Below, piece by piece: positions 35,466 through 50,477 of a stretch of DNA of 64,000 nt (the first letter of the stretch is position 1; every line of letters starts with the position of its first letter). Below the pieces are notes generated by a model. It saw only the letters and a program-made list of their open reading frames with translations. It had not been told where the DNA came from and did not search any database. Both the position numbers and the translations under genes were made by a program. The DNA is from Musa acuminata AAA Group. Lineage: Eukaryota > Streptophyta > Magnoliopsida > Zingiberales > Musaceae. The stretch is from contig NC_088354.1 of assembly GCF_036884655.1 (NCBI RefSeq), positions 14,270,501 through 14,334,500 of the forward strand, given 5' to 3'.

Positions 35466-35610
35466 ATAAACCTAATAATGAGTCTAAATTATTGATTAAA
35501 AATATTGAAAATGATATGATGTGAGACTAAGGTGAGATGTTAGAAGACTTGGAAGACAACTCTCATTCCCACACATTTTTAATAATTTTTTGCTCACTTT
35601 TATTATATAT
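35466..35610. repeat. Fragment of the uclacyanin unit 3' flank
   Basis: Matches 58150-58290 downstream of uclacyanin 3 (ATGAGTCTAAATTATT and GATATGATGTGAG blocks). It shows that the old Copia block 19737-35465 was inserted in the 3' flank of uclacyanin 1. Confidence 0.7.
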
Positions 35611-38165
35611 AATCTTTTCAAACAATTCATAGAGGTCAATAAAATTAATTCAAATAGTTATGATTAGATAAAATAAAAGATAAGGATATAGATTAAGATA
35701 AATAAATAAGGATGATGAGATTTGTTTGGCTATGGTTAATTTCTTCCTTACTTAAAAAATTTATATATTATTCCTTTGGCTAATATAATGCGTTCTCTTG
35801 GATGAATCTAAAGCACTACAAATTAGAAGTACTTTTTTCTTCTACTAGCTTCTCTCTTTTCTCCTGAAAGTTCTAGAAAGGCAACAAGTGTGGTATCATA
35901 GTTTGGTTCACAAAAGACCAATAGGAGCATAAGGGGAGACCAATAGATCCAAATGAAAAAAAAAAAAATGATAGACATTGAAGTAAGTGTTTCTAATCAA
36001 ATTCTTTTTATCTTCAAAGGTGAAAATTATTGATTTTGAACTATTAAAATGATAACTTTATTTATTACATAAGGATTGTGAAATTTGATATAAAATAATT
36101 TTGTTACATAAGGATCAAATGAATGAAAATATGCAGAAAAATGTAAGAGCTCTCTACATACTACAACAAGTAATAGATGAATCTCTATTTCCTCAAATCA
36201 TATCGAAATCAATATTAATAAAAGTCTAAAAAATATTAAAAAGTATAATTAGAGGTACAAACAAGGTAAAAATCTCAAAGCTTCAAATTCTTCAACGTGA
36301 ATTTAAAACCCTTATGATGAAATATTTTGAATCTATCATTGGTTTTTTCTCAAAAGTCTATTTTATTAAGAACTAAATGAGGTCTTATTGTGAAAATTTA
36401 AAAGATCAAACAATAATAAAAAATATTTTATAGATTTTATCTTCAAATTTTGATATAATTTATACTACTATAAAAGAATATAAAGATACAAGTACATTAT
36501 CTATTAATGAATTAATGAACTTGTTTTTAGTTTATGAACAAAAACTGAACAAATCTTGAAACTTTAGAACAAACTCTTCAAATGAAGATATATCAGAAGA
36601 ATGAACTAAAGCAAAATTCTAAAACCATATCTAGATTAGAACAGTAAAAGTCATGGACATTCTAGCACTCAAGGCTTGATAATTCAATTAGGTCTATTAA
36701 TGTAAACATCAATTCAGGTAAAAACTTTATTGATGATGTGAAGTTTATTCTTGGTTTAAAATAAAATATTATTAATATAGAATAATTAATGAGAAAAAGA
36801 TATTATGTTATTTTTAATAAAAAATATTTGATTTATGATATAAAAATTATGAGGATGATAAAAAAAAATAAATTATTTCTTTTATTATTTTTGGATATCT
36901 TCTTACGCACATTCATTATTACTATTATTGATGAATCATTATTACAGTTATTGATGAATTGACATTATAACATAAAAGATATGGTTATCTAAATTATGGT
37001 AAACTAGAACTATTAAATCAAAAGAATATGATAGTTGGTTTACCTAAAATTAAGAATAAAGATACTATTTACAAATATTGTGTTATTAGAAAATAGTACA
37101 TAAATCCCTTTCGGAAAATCATTCTCAAGGAGCCAAAGAATAATTGGAACTTGTGCATATAGATATTTGTGGACCTATACAAACTATCTCATATGGTGGA
37201 AGTAAATATTTGTATTATTTATAGATGATTGCACAAGAATGATGTGGGTATATTTTCTAAAAAAAATTAAAGCCTTACCTATTTTCATATGTTTCAAAGC
37301 ATATGTAGAAAAATAAAGTAATTATTTTATTAAGACCCTATGTATTAACAGAGGGGGCGAATTCACTTCCAAGGATTTCTTTGTGTTTTGTATTAATGTA
37401 AGCATTCATACGAAACTAATTGCAAGCTATCCCCTTAGCAAAATAAAATAGCAAAGTAAAAAAACTAAGTTGTGGTCGAGATACTATTAGGTGTATACTT
37501 AAAGAAAAAATAATACCAAAAGAGTTTTAGATAGAAATTGTGAATATAATAATATATTTGTTAAATCACTTTCACAGAACAAGGAAAACCATATAGTTGA
37601 ATAGAAAGCGTATTTGGTTGAATAACTGATGAGCTACAAACTTTTAAAAATAATAAGACTTAGAAGTTGATAAATTTGCCTCTAGGAAAAAAAACAATTA
37701 GACTCAAGTGGGTGTATAGGTTAAAATTCAATGCTAACGGCTTGCTACAAAAATATTAATCTCATTTAGTTGCTTAAATTTTAGGTATTGATTTTTTTAA
37801 ATTTTTTTCCCAATTGCTATAATTGATAGGATTAGAACGGCATTAGCATTGAAAGCATAGAAAAATGACAGGTTTATCAATTTGATACTAAATCAACCTT
37901 CAGAAAAGTTACAAAAAAAAGAAGAAGGTTTATATAAAGTAGTTTGAAGAATGTAAATTAAAAGGCTAGAAGATGAAGTGTATAAATTAAATAAAACATT
38001 TTATTGTTTGAAACGAGATCCGAGGGCATGATACACTAGAATTGATAAATACTTTCTTCAATATAATTTTTTAAAAAATTTAAATGAGTCAACTTCATTC
38101 ATAAAAGTATAATAAATGAAAATTCTTATTATCTATTTATATACAATCTGTATACTAAAATTTCA
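35611..38165 (+). pseudogene. Degraded plus-strand Copia, 3'-truncated
   Basis: A TGGTATCATAG primer-like site lies at about 35890. Then follow gag remains (LFIFKGENY, about 36005), integrase remains (LELVHIDICGPIQTISYGG near 37145-37200, keeping the first catalytic Asp) and the start of RT (KWVYRLKFNANGLLQKY near 37706-37756). It ends before the YVDD box. Stops are frequent. It splits the duplicated flank that is continuous at 58150-58570. Confidence 0.75.
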
Positions 38166-38539
38166 TCAATATCGATTTGAGATTGGTCTCTTTCAACACT
38201 CTCTTTCAAACCACTCTAATCCATCATAATTAATATATCTGTCGCCTTCAGTAGTCTTTTGTTGACTAAAAATGACACGTGAACAACTTCACACATAAAT
38301 TTCCAAATATTTCTTCTTCTTTCTTGTGGAATATAGAGCCGTATAACCCAAAACTCAATCAAATCCGAAATGCTAGATGTGGACCCTCATCCTAGATTCG
38401 AAATTGATCAGATCACTAGTGATTGATCCAATATTCTTGCTCTTTATTAGGATGGAGTTTATAGAGCCTAGCATTATTCATTTTTACATGAATTTGAGTG
38501 ATGATCAAGATTAATATATATCAAGTTAGATAAAAATTC
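38166..38539. repeat. Fragment of the tandem unit between copies 1 and 2
   Basis: The first part matches 58320-58570 (ATTGGTCTCTTTCAA, GCCGTATAACCCAAAAC). The last part matches 16490-16565 upstream of uclacyanin 1 (GAGCCTAGCATTATTC, AAGATTAATATATATC). It therefore spans the unit boundary. Confidence 0.7.
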
Positions 38540-40004
38540 TATTAGGAATGAGTTGACAGGCGAGTGAATGCAACGGTAAAATCATCAATTTCATAATTTT
38601 TTCGTTTCAATTAAACCTGTTTCGAAAATGGTTAATTTGAAAGCGAAGTAAAGAGGAAGACTGCTATGAAAGTAATTTACTCAAATTCTTTCTCTGTCAA
38701 GACTACCGACATTCACTATCGGTCTTCCTTCAATAGACGAAGACCAATCACTTTATACAGCTCTTTCTCCTTTTACCGGGCTTAGGAGATAACCCTTACA
38801 CCCCCCCCTACTTACTCCTCTCTTAAACTATTCTAACACTTAGAAGGAGAGGAGTCCACACAAGATTATAGCAGCGTTTCTTTCTTTTTCACTCTCAATT
38901 TTTATGTTTTTTAACTAGGGATGAGAGGGGTATTTATAGGCTTTAAGTTGATTCAAACTTGGAGTCTAAAAATATCTCATCCTAGGTCTCCCGGGTATGG
39001 GCGGTACCACCGCTTGTGCTAGTCTAATACTGACAGGTGGTACCACTGCCCAAACTAGCAGTACCACCGCTTGACAGCCTCTCGGAGACTGTGTCTAGAT
39101 GGTACCACCACCCAGACTGTGGTACCACCGCCTGACATAGTCTCGGAAACTGTGCCACAACAGTGTCACTTGTTGGGTCACCGTTTGGGCCTTTCATTAG
39201 GTCAAACACAATCCATACATGGGCCCAACCGGCTCCTAATTGGGTTGGCCCAATTTCAATCCTAATTATATTCTAACTACTAATTCTAAGGCATACTTAA
39301 GCTAAACAAGTCCATAAGTCTAAGTTTCTTCCGGCGAGCTTCCAGCGATCTTCTAGCGAACTTTCGATGATCTCTCGGCAATGTTCCGATGGACTCCCGG
39401 CAAGCTCCTGGACTTCACAACGATCTTCTTGGCGAGTTCCGACAAGCTTTTTTGGTAAGCTCCTGGACTTCTCAGTCGGTTCCGGTAGAACTTCCGACGA
39501 ACGTTTGGACTTCCGACGAACTCTCGAACTCCCAACGAAATCGCGTTCTTGACTCTAGGACTTCATTTTGCTTTATGCCTTGCTATAGTAGTTAATTCTG
39601 CACACTTAAAACCCACTTCGATCTAGACAATTATTACTAAGCTAATCAAAGTTGTCCGGCATGTTATTGGTTTATCAACGTTTCGTCCGATTCTTCGGTA
39701 CATCGTCCTCTCTTGTGGCCTTTTGCCCAATCGACCAGTTGACCTCCGCAACTCCGATTTCCTTGACATAATTTCGCCCTTCTTGGTCCGATGACCGAAT
39801 CTATGGCCCGAAGCCTTCTGCCGATACGTCGATCGATCCTTCGGCTCGATGTCCAATCTTCTAACATGTTTTTCTCCGGCCCAACATGATTCTTCCTGCT
39901 TTAATTATCTCTCTCCCTGATCGAAGCTTCCTGCATCACTCAAAACGCAGATCAAATCATAAATATTATCAATTGGTTTCATCATCCACATCCAAGATTC
40001 AACA
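38540..40004 (-). mobile_element. Solo LTR of the SIRE-like family, TSD AATTC
   Basis: A single 1465-bp LTR, homologous to 20982-22567, starting TATTAGGAATGAG and ending GATTCAACA. It is flanked by AATTC at 38535-38539 and 40005-40009. No internal sequence is present, so it most likely arose by recombination between two LTRs. It carries the GGTACCAC palindrome block (about 39000-39140) and the short-repeat block (39330-39540). Confidence 0.92.
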
Positions 40005-40009
40005 AATTC

Positions 40010-40264
40010 AAAATAAAGACTTAATCATTTTAATCATTTTTAATCATTTTTTTCAATCTCTTCTTATACATAAATATTTTCTTAAACATAAAGACTTAAT
40101 AAGTTATGAGATAAACCTAGGAGATGTATAATTATTTTTTAATCATTTTTTTCAATCTCTTCATATACATAAATATTTTCTAACTATATTCACAACCGCA
40201 AGCTTAACATTGGTTATGCAGTTCATCTTGGCTCATATCTCTTTCTCTTTTTTTTATTATTTAA
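40010..40264. repeat. Short direct duplication, AT-rich
   Basis: The stretch AATCATTTTTTTCAATCTCT and what follows (about 40 bp) occurs at about 40044 and again at about 40141. No gene is visible. Confidence 0.6.
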
Positions 40265-41450
40265 GTCTTTCTTTTTAAGTTTATATCAAATTAGTCAACG
40301 TTAATACATATCAGGTCAAACTAATATATTATGAGTCAAACTCAATACAAGTCACCAACCGAGTTTGTCCATATTTATCAATATGGGACTATTAATGAAT
40401 CTTTTTCAACATTCAAGTTTGACCAATAATTTATCAGTTTAAACTTATGGATTAAATTGATGTTACTCGATATAAACTAATCTTGATTAGTTTGACTCCA
40501 ACACATCATTAATAGAATCCTAACAAAGACGTGATGTGGCAAGAACATCTACTGGATTTTGTACACTGGTTTCAATCCATGCCTACAGGACTAATTTTTC
40601 TCAATTCAGAATTTGGACAGCAAAAATCTATTCACAAGCCAGTTTGTATGTGTCAGTCTTTTTTATACATTTTCTAGCGGATAATAGAGTTTTAAGATTA
40701 CATCAGCTTTTTTAGTTCATGATTCTAATTGATCGACAATGCAAGTTTTTAGATTACATCAACTTCTTTTAGTCTTATCTTGTTTATTGGAGTTTTGAGT
40801 CAGCCTTATCAATGGCATTGAAGTTATTTAAAAATCTAATATATATTAGTAATGCGAGACTATTCTTTAACATAATTTTATTATTAATAATTAATTTAAT
40901 TTGACAATCACGTGAGAGGAGTCTAATTTTAAAGGATCATTTTAAAATCGCTCATTCCATCATTCTTTTTTATCTTAATTGGCTATTTATTATAGTAAAT
41001 TTATAATATTTAGGTTTTTATTCAAATCGAACAAGTCGGTCTAAATAAAAAATACTTTATCAATGATAAGAAATCTAAATAGTCGATCCCAAATTGGTAG
41101 GATGTTTTAACCTTATTATTATTGTATAATAATGTCTTTTTAATTTAAGTTTACCTTTTTTGTTTCCACAAAAAAATTCTAACAACCTTGACTTTGGTTG
41201 TGGAAAAGGTGATATTTAATTCATCTCATCCATATTAAAATCCCAACAAGCTTCCAAGTCAATTTATACATCATATACACACATTGAAAGCTTCGAGACT
41301 CAACATGGCTGAGTCAAATTCCGGCATACGACACAGTCTGTCACCCGCGTTTTGTTTGGCAGCCCCAAATCGTTGACTATTTTTGGTGAAGACTTAACGA
41401 TCACTCTCTCCTCTTCCATGAATCCTTCTTCCCTCACCAACTCTATATAA
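40265..41450 (+). promoter_or_regulatory. Uclacyanin 2 upstream region and promoter
   Basis: Nearly identical to 49259-50475 upstream of copy 3, and similar to copy 1. It contains the glycosyltransferase-flank repeat (40530-40770), the W-box core near 41383, the CCGCGT motif near 41346 and a TATATAA box at 41444-41450. Compared with copies 1 and 3, about 25-30 bp are missing near 41190. Confidence 0.65.
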
Positions 41451-41573
41451 CCTCTGCAAGGTTCCCATCATTACCACATAATAAGCACATTCTTCTTCTT
41501 CTTCTTCTTCTTCTTCTAGCTCAGCAAGCATCTCCTCCTCTCCTCCTCTGCAGCCCCTTCTGTTTCTGTGACG

Positions 41574-42898
41574 ATGGCTGCAATGCTGAGAACTGTAATG
41601 GCGATAGCGACAGTGGCAGCCATCTCTGCGATTGCCATGGGCGCCAACTACGACGTCGGCGGCCCCGCCGGCTCTTGGGATCTCGCCACTAACTACACGC
41701 AGTGGGTCTCCGGCAAGGCATTCCGCGTGGGTGACACACTGAGTGAGTCCTCTCCTTCCTCGTTTCCCCCCTCTACATTGCTTATGATGTCAAAGTATAT
41801 GATGTTATGCACATTCTCGCTGAGGTAATTAAGAAGAAGGATGTGAAGGAGTTGATAGCTTATGAATGCTCACAAGTAGAGTAGTTCTTGATCTTGGCAT
41901 GCAATGGCAACCAACTCTTATAGTGTTCTCTCTCATATTATTCTCCTCAGTTGTTCTTTCCATAACAATTGATTCTTCATGTGATGAACATGTAAGATTA
42001 GATGATGATGGTCTCCTTGAACGTAATAAATGAAGCCATGAATGCAAGAAATGTTTATTGATAACTCCTCTAATCCATATTATTTAATAAATAGAGCTAA
42101 AAACTATAACATTTATAATTATTTACATTTAGTATATTTTAGGATTATATAATTAATCATGTTTATAGAAAAACTAATGATTGTGTACACTGGTTAGCTT
42201 ATCAGTAGAGGAGTAAGGGTGTCAGCTTGCTTAGTTAGTAAACACTTTGATAGTTAAGCGTAAAAAAATAAACGTATTAAATTGATCGTTTAATCTAAAA
42301 TTTATCTTTTATTAAAAATATAATTGTCTACAACTCAATATTTAATCAAAATCATATTCAATATTGTATATAATTAAATTCACATTTTTATTGCAACATA
42401 AATATCTTAGAAGCTATACTCCTTTTGAATGCAGCATTTAAGTATGCGTCGAGCCATGACGTGTTGGAGGTGTCGAGCGCCGCCTACAGCTCGTGCACGA
42501 CGAGCAACCCCATATCGACGAGCACCGGCGGCAACACCGTCGTCACGCTCAACAGCACCGGCTCCAGGTACTTCGTCTGCGGAATTCCCGGACACTGCGC
42601 TGGTGGCATGAAGCTCCAGATCGACGTCGCCTCCCCGACCTCAACTCCTCCTCCTTCTCCCTCCTCCACCCCCCGCTTCCCCCCTGTTGCTCCCTCCCCG
42701 CGCTCGCCTTCTGCGCTTCCGCCGTCATCTTCGACCCCAGGCTCCGTCCCTCCGCCGGCATCTTCGACCCCAGGCTCCGTTCCTCCGCCGTCTGCCCCCA
42801 CAGCGTCGCCGCCGACACCGAGCGGCGCTTGCCTGAAGGCGAAGGCTACTCTCGGACTCGGTTCGGGAATCGTCATGCTGATGCTTATGGCCCTGTGA
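41574..42898 (+). CDS. Uclacyanin-like GPI-anchored blue copper protein, copy 2
   Basis: Exons 41574-41742 and 42435-42898, same splice sites as copy 1; 210 residues. Copper ligands His64, Cys105, His110 and Met115 and the Cys77-Cys111 pair are all kept. So are the signal peptide, Pro/Ser-rich stretch and GPI-type tail. By eye it differs from copy 1 only in the signal peptide (MLRT instead of MMRA) and at one Ser-to-Phe change in the Pro-rich stretch (TPRFPP). The intron is 692 bp and close to that of copy 1. Its promoter is intact, so this copy and copy 1 are the best candidates for normal expression. Confidence 0.93.
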
Positions 42899-43320
42899 GA
42901 GATGATGCCATTCGCTGTCATCAGTTGTCGCTCTTTCTTTGTCCTCTGTGGACTCACAGTGACAGTGAATCATAGGAAGCATTGTTATGTATTGATTCAT
43001 TAGATCAATAAGAAATAAAAAACATTGTCATGCATCGATTGTTGCATCAGTGGATTATGAAATAGAAAACAAAGCTTTGATAGTGATTGCTACAGTGCCA
43101 AGAAACAGCATAATCTTCTAATAGCATATGTTATTAGGAGCAATTATTATAAGGCCTTATTGACTCTAAATCATATCTCTCAATCATTCGTTTCTAACTA
43201 CATCACGACCCGAATCGATTGGATAATCGACTCTCGTTATTTGATGATCTTAAACAGAAGTCTAAGTCAATAAAAGTATGCTCATTTTAGTATATACAGA
43301 AATTTAATATTATAGTAAAA
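42899..43320 (+). other. Uclacyanin 2 3' UTR and flank
   Basis: Almost the same as 19319-19736. It ends abruptly in TATAGTAAAAA, where GC-rich LTR-element sequence begins. Confidence 0.65.
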
Positions 43321-45255
<1,935 letters not shown>

Positions 45256-45535
45256 GGTCACGACGATCGAACCACTATAAAAATATAGTTTGTGTTTCTT
45301 TTGAGTAATTTACTTTAACTGCAAACCACTTTACTTGCTTACTGCTTTCAATATGTTTACAAATATGCTTTCAAGTTAAGCATATTTTTGGGATCGATTT
45401 TTATCGTACGAAGTATTTTTCAGAACCGACGTTTTTACCGCTGCAGTAATTCACCCCCCCTCTTAGTGCCGACTCGTTCCTAACAGTTGGTATTAGAGCC
45501 TTGTTATTTCTCATTTGGTTTAACACCTAAGAGAA

Positions 45536-46400
45536 ATGGCTCTTTTTAGCTTTCAAAAGAGTTACTCTCTCATTCGTCCTCCCTTTTTCAATGGGACAGA
45601 CTACATATATTGGAAAACTCGAATGAGAGTTTTATTACTTTCTTTGGATTTAAATTTATAGAGTATTGTGGAAAACGGTTTTTGAAGGTTTTCTCTTCTA
45701 ATAAATCATTAGAATGATTTGGAAAAGAAGGCTTTTTCTTTAAATGCTAGAGTTATAAACGCTCTATTTTGCACTTTAGATAAAAATGAATTCGATCGGG
45801 TTTCTTCGTGCGAAACGACTTTCGATATTTGACACACTCTCAAAATCACACACGAAGACACGAATATAATTAAATAGTTTAAAGTCAATCTTTTAATGCA
45901 TGATTTTAAACTTTTTTGAATGAAGCTTAGCAAAACCATTGTTGACATGTACACCCATTTTACGGATATCGTTAATGGTTTAAAAGCTTTTGGCAAATAT
46001 TTTTCGAATTTTAAACTTGTCAATAAAATTTTATGATCTCTTTCAAAATTTGAGATTTTAAAGTAACGATCATTCAAGAGACACTCAAAGAATAGGTCTT
46101 TAATGACCTATGAAATGAGTTTTATAACACATGTTGAATATGATGAACTTGAAAATCACCTTCCAAAGAACAGGAAGGATTTGACACATTGAACAAAAGA
46201 AGACCACTAAAGCGAAAGTGATGATGAACTTGAACTTCTCACAATAAAACTTAAAAAGTACTTAAAACAAGAATAAAATAATAAAAATAAATTGAAGAAG
46301 AGGGAAGCACTTTGGGATGAATCGAGCTCCTCCAAAGACGAGGATTAAATCAACAAAGGTGAGGTGACAAACTATGCCTTAACAGCTTTCGATGATAAGG
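45536..46400 (+). pseudogene. SIRE-like gag (45.5 kb copy)
   Basis: Starts MALFSFQKSYSLIRPPFFNG. Recognisable parts include ALFCTLDKNEFDRVSSCETT (about 45759-45818), FKVNLLMHDFKLF (about 45880), DMYTHFTDIVNGLKAFGKYF and a DDELELLTIKLKKYLKQE segment near 46220. The C-terminal part goes from the Lys-rich stretch to WDESSSSKDED with no CCHC zinc knuckle. Stops include the codon-50 TGA (45683-45685), which the nested copy at 27307 shares. Confidence 0.87.
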
Positions 46401-48546
46401 TAATCAAAATGCTCTTAGTTTACTTTGAAATTACATAATGCTTTTCGTGAGTTATTGTTAATTTAGTTTAAAAAAATTATTTTTCTTGAAAATTACATGT
46501 TTAATAATGTAATGAAAATACAAAAAATTAGGATCATGCTAGTAATTTTGAAAATGATAATAAAAATTACATGTTTTATGTTAAAGGAATAAAATGCTAG
46601 ATTTAAATCTAATAATAATCCTATGTATGTTTTTCAAGAAGAAATAATGTGTATCTTGATGATTTCCGATTTTGATTGAAACCATACTTTATGTCTTAAT
46701 GAAAATATTAAGATAGTTGATATCATACTTAATGTGAAATTATACATGATAATTTTTTTTTTTTTGATTCATGGCTTATTGATCTTTGTCGCAATGAAAA
46801 TTGCTTTTTCGGTTATAAACAAGATGGATGGTTTTTATGACAAAACTTATTTTTCGATCCTAAAGATTGATGCATGTTTTTATTTGGCATAAATGAAAAA
46901 GGTATGCTTCTATGAAATCAATCTTATGAATTAAAACACTAAAAAGAAGAAAGCTTTCTCCTTAAAAAATTTCTCTACTTTATCGATTTTTCAGAAAGGA
47001 GAGACTAATGAACCTATCTTTTTTTTAGAATCTCTTGAAAATGATTTTGATTTAAAGATTTGAATTTGAATGAGCTTTATCTTGATTTCTTGGAATTACA
47101 TGAGTTTTTTTTAATCAAGATCTCTTTCTTTGTACTTCTACGATTTTTCTTGGTATTTTACTAAAGAGGAGATTTTCTATATGAATCATAAGATTTCTTA
47201 TGCATGAATTGAAATCTTTTTCTCCTATGTTTCCTTTTGCCATTTACTAAAGAAGATATTTTTTTCGAAATTCATGACTTAAAATTTCATTTGAATATCT
47301 TTTATTTTTTGATCTCCTAAGATTTCTCTTTGAATATTTAAGAGGAGATTTGTCAAAATGAATCATGTCTTTTGGTATTCACATGATCTCATCTTTCATG
47401 ATATGATTTTTTATCTTTGCATAATTCCTTGTATTCTTGAAGTATATCTCATCGCCGAATTCTTCTTGATATTCTTCATGTGATGATATAAATGTATGAG
47501 ATACTCATGATATTGTTTTGATGCTCTGAAATGATATAAAATTTGCTAGCTTATGAGTATCATGTATGATATGATGATTGAATTATTTTTAGTACAGTAA
47601 GAATGATATGTAAAGTTTTAAAATTGTGTATGTTGTAAATTGAAACTATAATGATGCACAAACATATTGAAATAAGGTTGATACTTTACCTTTGTCATAA
47701 TGTGAAGATTGATAAAAAGGGAAAAAAATCACAACATTGTATTCTTCCCTTCTATTTGACAATGACATAGGGGGAGCAAATTTTGCTAACTTGCTAGCTA
47801 GCTTGCATACTTCAAGAAGAAGCAAAAAAGCTTGCTCATCTCAAAAGATGCAAAAATTATGCCAACTTTCATATGTGTAAAATTTGCTAGCTCACAAATT
47901 GTGAGGAGAAAAACTTGCTTGCTTGCTTGCAAATCTAAAGAGAAGCAAAAATTACAAACGTACATCGCAAAAAGAGGTAAAACTTATTAGTTTGCTTATC
48001 TCAAAAGCAAGAAATGCTATCTTGCAATCTCAAGCAAAAGTGCTATCTTGCCTATCTCAAGAAGCAAAACTTCAACTTGCACATTGCAAAAGGAAACAAG
48101 AATCGCTAGTTTACACACTTCAACAAGAAAGCTATCTTGCATTTTCTTTTGAAATATTGCTAGCTTACACTTTCTAAAATGATGAAAAAAAAATTTGCTA
48201 GCTTGTATATTGTAGAACATGCTATCTTATTACCTTGCATATCTAAAACTTGATAGCTTACATGTTCTAATATGATATAGAACTTTCTAAATTTGCTATG
48301 ATGATAAAACTTGAGATTATATTTATAATGCAATGAGTTGAAATTATATCTCAAACACTTAATAGTTGGACTTCTCCTTTTTATTGATGACAAAGGGCGA
48401 GAAGTATGATGATGTTATGCATAAGTTTATGATAACATGTTGCTTTGATTTTTGAATCTAAGAGTTCTATCAATATGGCATATTGATAGGGGGAGTTAAG
48501 GTTAACTCCGTCATCAATTGGTTGTCATCATCAAAAAGGGAAAGAT
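46401..48546 (+). repeat. Non-coding body with degenerate GCTAGCTTGC repeats
   Basis: No open frame fits pol. Between about 47780 and 48260 a loose motif around TTGCTAGCTTGCA recurs roughly every 30-60 bp, often followed by an A-rich stretch. The reversed counterpart is at 22850-23200. The end, GGGGGAGTTAAGGTTAACTC near 48488, is also found reversed at 22599-22621. Confidence 0.75.
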
Positions 48547-49253
48547 TGTTACTCTCAGATTTTGATGATGAAATCAATTGATAATGTTTATGATTTGATA
48601 TACATTTTGAGTGACGCAGGTAGCTTCGATCAGGGAGAGACAATTAAAGCAGGAAGAATCATGTTGGGCCGAAAACATGTTAGAAGATTGGACGTCGAGC
48701 CGACGGATCGATCAACATATCGATAGAAGGTTTCGGGCCATGAGTTCGAGCATTGGGCCAAGAAGAGCGGATATTATGCAAAGAAAATCGGAGTTACGGA
48801 GGTCAACTGGCCGATTGAGCAATAGGCCGCAAGAGAAGACGATGCATCGAATAATCGGACGAGGCGTTGATGAACCAATGACATACCGGACAACATCTGA
48901 TTAACTTAGTATTAATTGTCTAGATTAAAGTAGATTTTTATGTGTGCAAGATTAACTACGATAGCAAGACATAAAGCAAAATGAAATCTTGGAGTCAAGA
49001 ACGTAATTTTGTTGGGAGTTCAAGAGTTCGTCGGAAGTTCGGACGTTCATCGGAAATTCTACTAGAACCAACTGAGAAGTCCAGGAGCTTGCCAAAGAAG
49101 CTCATCGGAACTCACCAAGAAGATCATCGTAAAGTCCAGGACCTTGTCGGGAGTTCGCTGAAACATTGCCGAGAGATCATCGGAAGTTCACCGGAAGATT
49201 GCTGGAAGCTCGTCGGAAGAAACCTAGACTTGTAGACTTGTTTAGCTTAGTAA
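48547..49253 (+). repeat. Truncated SIRE-like 3' LTR
   Basis: Aligns with 25570-26280 and stops at GTAAAT, where sequence of the uclacyanin unit (compare 40258 onward) takes over. The GGTACC palindrome block and TATA box of the LTR are lost. Confidence 0.85.
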
Positions 49254-50477
49254 ATTTAAATCTTTCTTTTTAAGTTTATATCAAATTAGTCAACGTTAAT
49301 ACATATCAGGTCAAACTAATATATTATGAGTCAAACTCAATACAAGTCACCAACCGAGTTTGTCCATATTTATTAATATGGGACTATTAATGAATCTTTT
49401 TCAACATTCAAGTTCGACCAATAATTTATCAGTTTAAACTTATGGATTAAATTGATGTTACTCGATATAAACTAATCTTGATTAGTTTGACTCCAACACA
49501 TCATTAATAGAATCCTAACAAAGACGTGATGTGGCAAGAACATCTACTGGATTTTGTACACTGGTTTCAATCCATGCCTACAGGACTAATTTTTCTCAAT
49601 TCAGAATTTGGACAGCAAAAAAACTATTCACAAGCCAGTTTGTATGTGTCAATCTTTTTTATACATTTTCTAGCGGATAATAGAGTTTTAAGATTACATC
49701 AGTTTCTTTTAGTTCATGATTCTAATTGATCGACAATGGAAGTTTTTAGATTACATCAGCTTCTTTTAGTCTTATCTTGTTTATTGGAGTTTTGAGTCAG
49801 CCTTATCAATGGCATTGAAGTTATTTAAAAATCTAATATATATTAGTAATGCGAGACTATTCTTTAACATAATTTTATTATTAATAATTAATTTAATTTG
49901 ACAATCACGTGAGAGGAGTCTAATTTTAAAGGGTCGTTCGCCCATTCCATCATTCTTTTTTTTTTATCTTAATTGGCTATTTATTGTAGTCAAATTAAGA
50001 TTATGATATTTAGGTTTTTATTCAAATCGAACAAGTCGGTCAAAATAAAAAATACTTTATCAATGATAAGAAATCTAAATAGTCGATCCCAAATTGGTAG
50101 GATGTTTTAACCTTATTATTATTGTATAATAATGTCTTTTTAATTTAAGTTTACCTTTTTTTTTTCCACAAAAAAATTCTAACAACCTTGACCACGTAGT
50201 AATAGAAACAATTGGACTTTGGTTGTGGAAAAGGTGATATTTAATTCATCTCATCCATATTAAAATCCCAACAAGCTTCCAAGTCAATTTATACATCATA
50301 TACACACATTGAAAGCTTCGAGACTCAACATGGCTGAGTCAAATTCCAGCATACGACACAGTCTGTCACCCGCGTTTCGTTTGGCAGCCCCAAATCGTTG
50401 ACTATTTTTGGTGAAGACTTAACGATCACTCTCTCCTCTTCCATGAATCCTTCTTCCCTCACCAACTCTATATAACC
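49254..50477 (+). promoter_or_regulatory. Uclacyanin 3 promoter, separated from its gene
   Basis: Nearly identical to 40265-41452. It contains the glycosyltransferase-flank repeat (49525-49770), W-box core near 50398, CCGCGT near 50371 and a TATATAA box ending at 50475. The Copia element begins at 50478, only two bases after the TATA box. The original transcription start and 5' UTR are now 5.6 kb away, past 56119. Confidence 0.8.

Larger units (their letters stand above)
45256..49253 (+). mobile_element. SIRE-like gag-only element, both LTRs truncated
   Basis: Order on the plus strand: the last 230 bp of the 5' LTR (45256-45485), primer site TGGTATTAGAGC (45488-45499), gag (45536 to about 46400), about 2.1 kb of repetitive non-coding DNA, a polypurine-rich stretch near 48487-48546, and the first 707 bp of the 3' LTR (48547-49253). 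It is cut on the left by the preceding LTR element and on the right at the border of the uclacyanin 3 unit. It has no pol, the same plan as the copy at 20982-30525. Confidence 0.87.
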
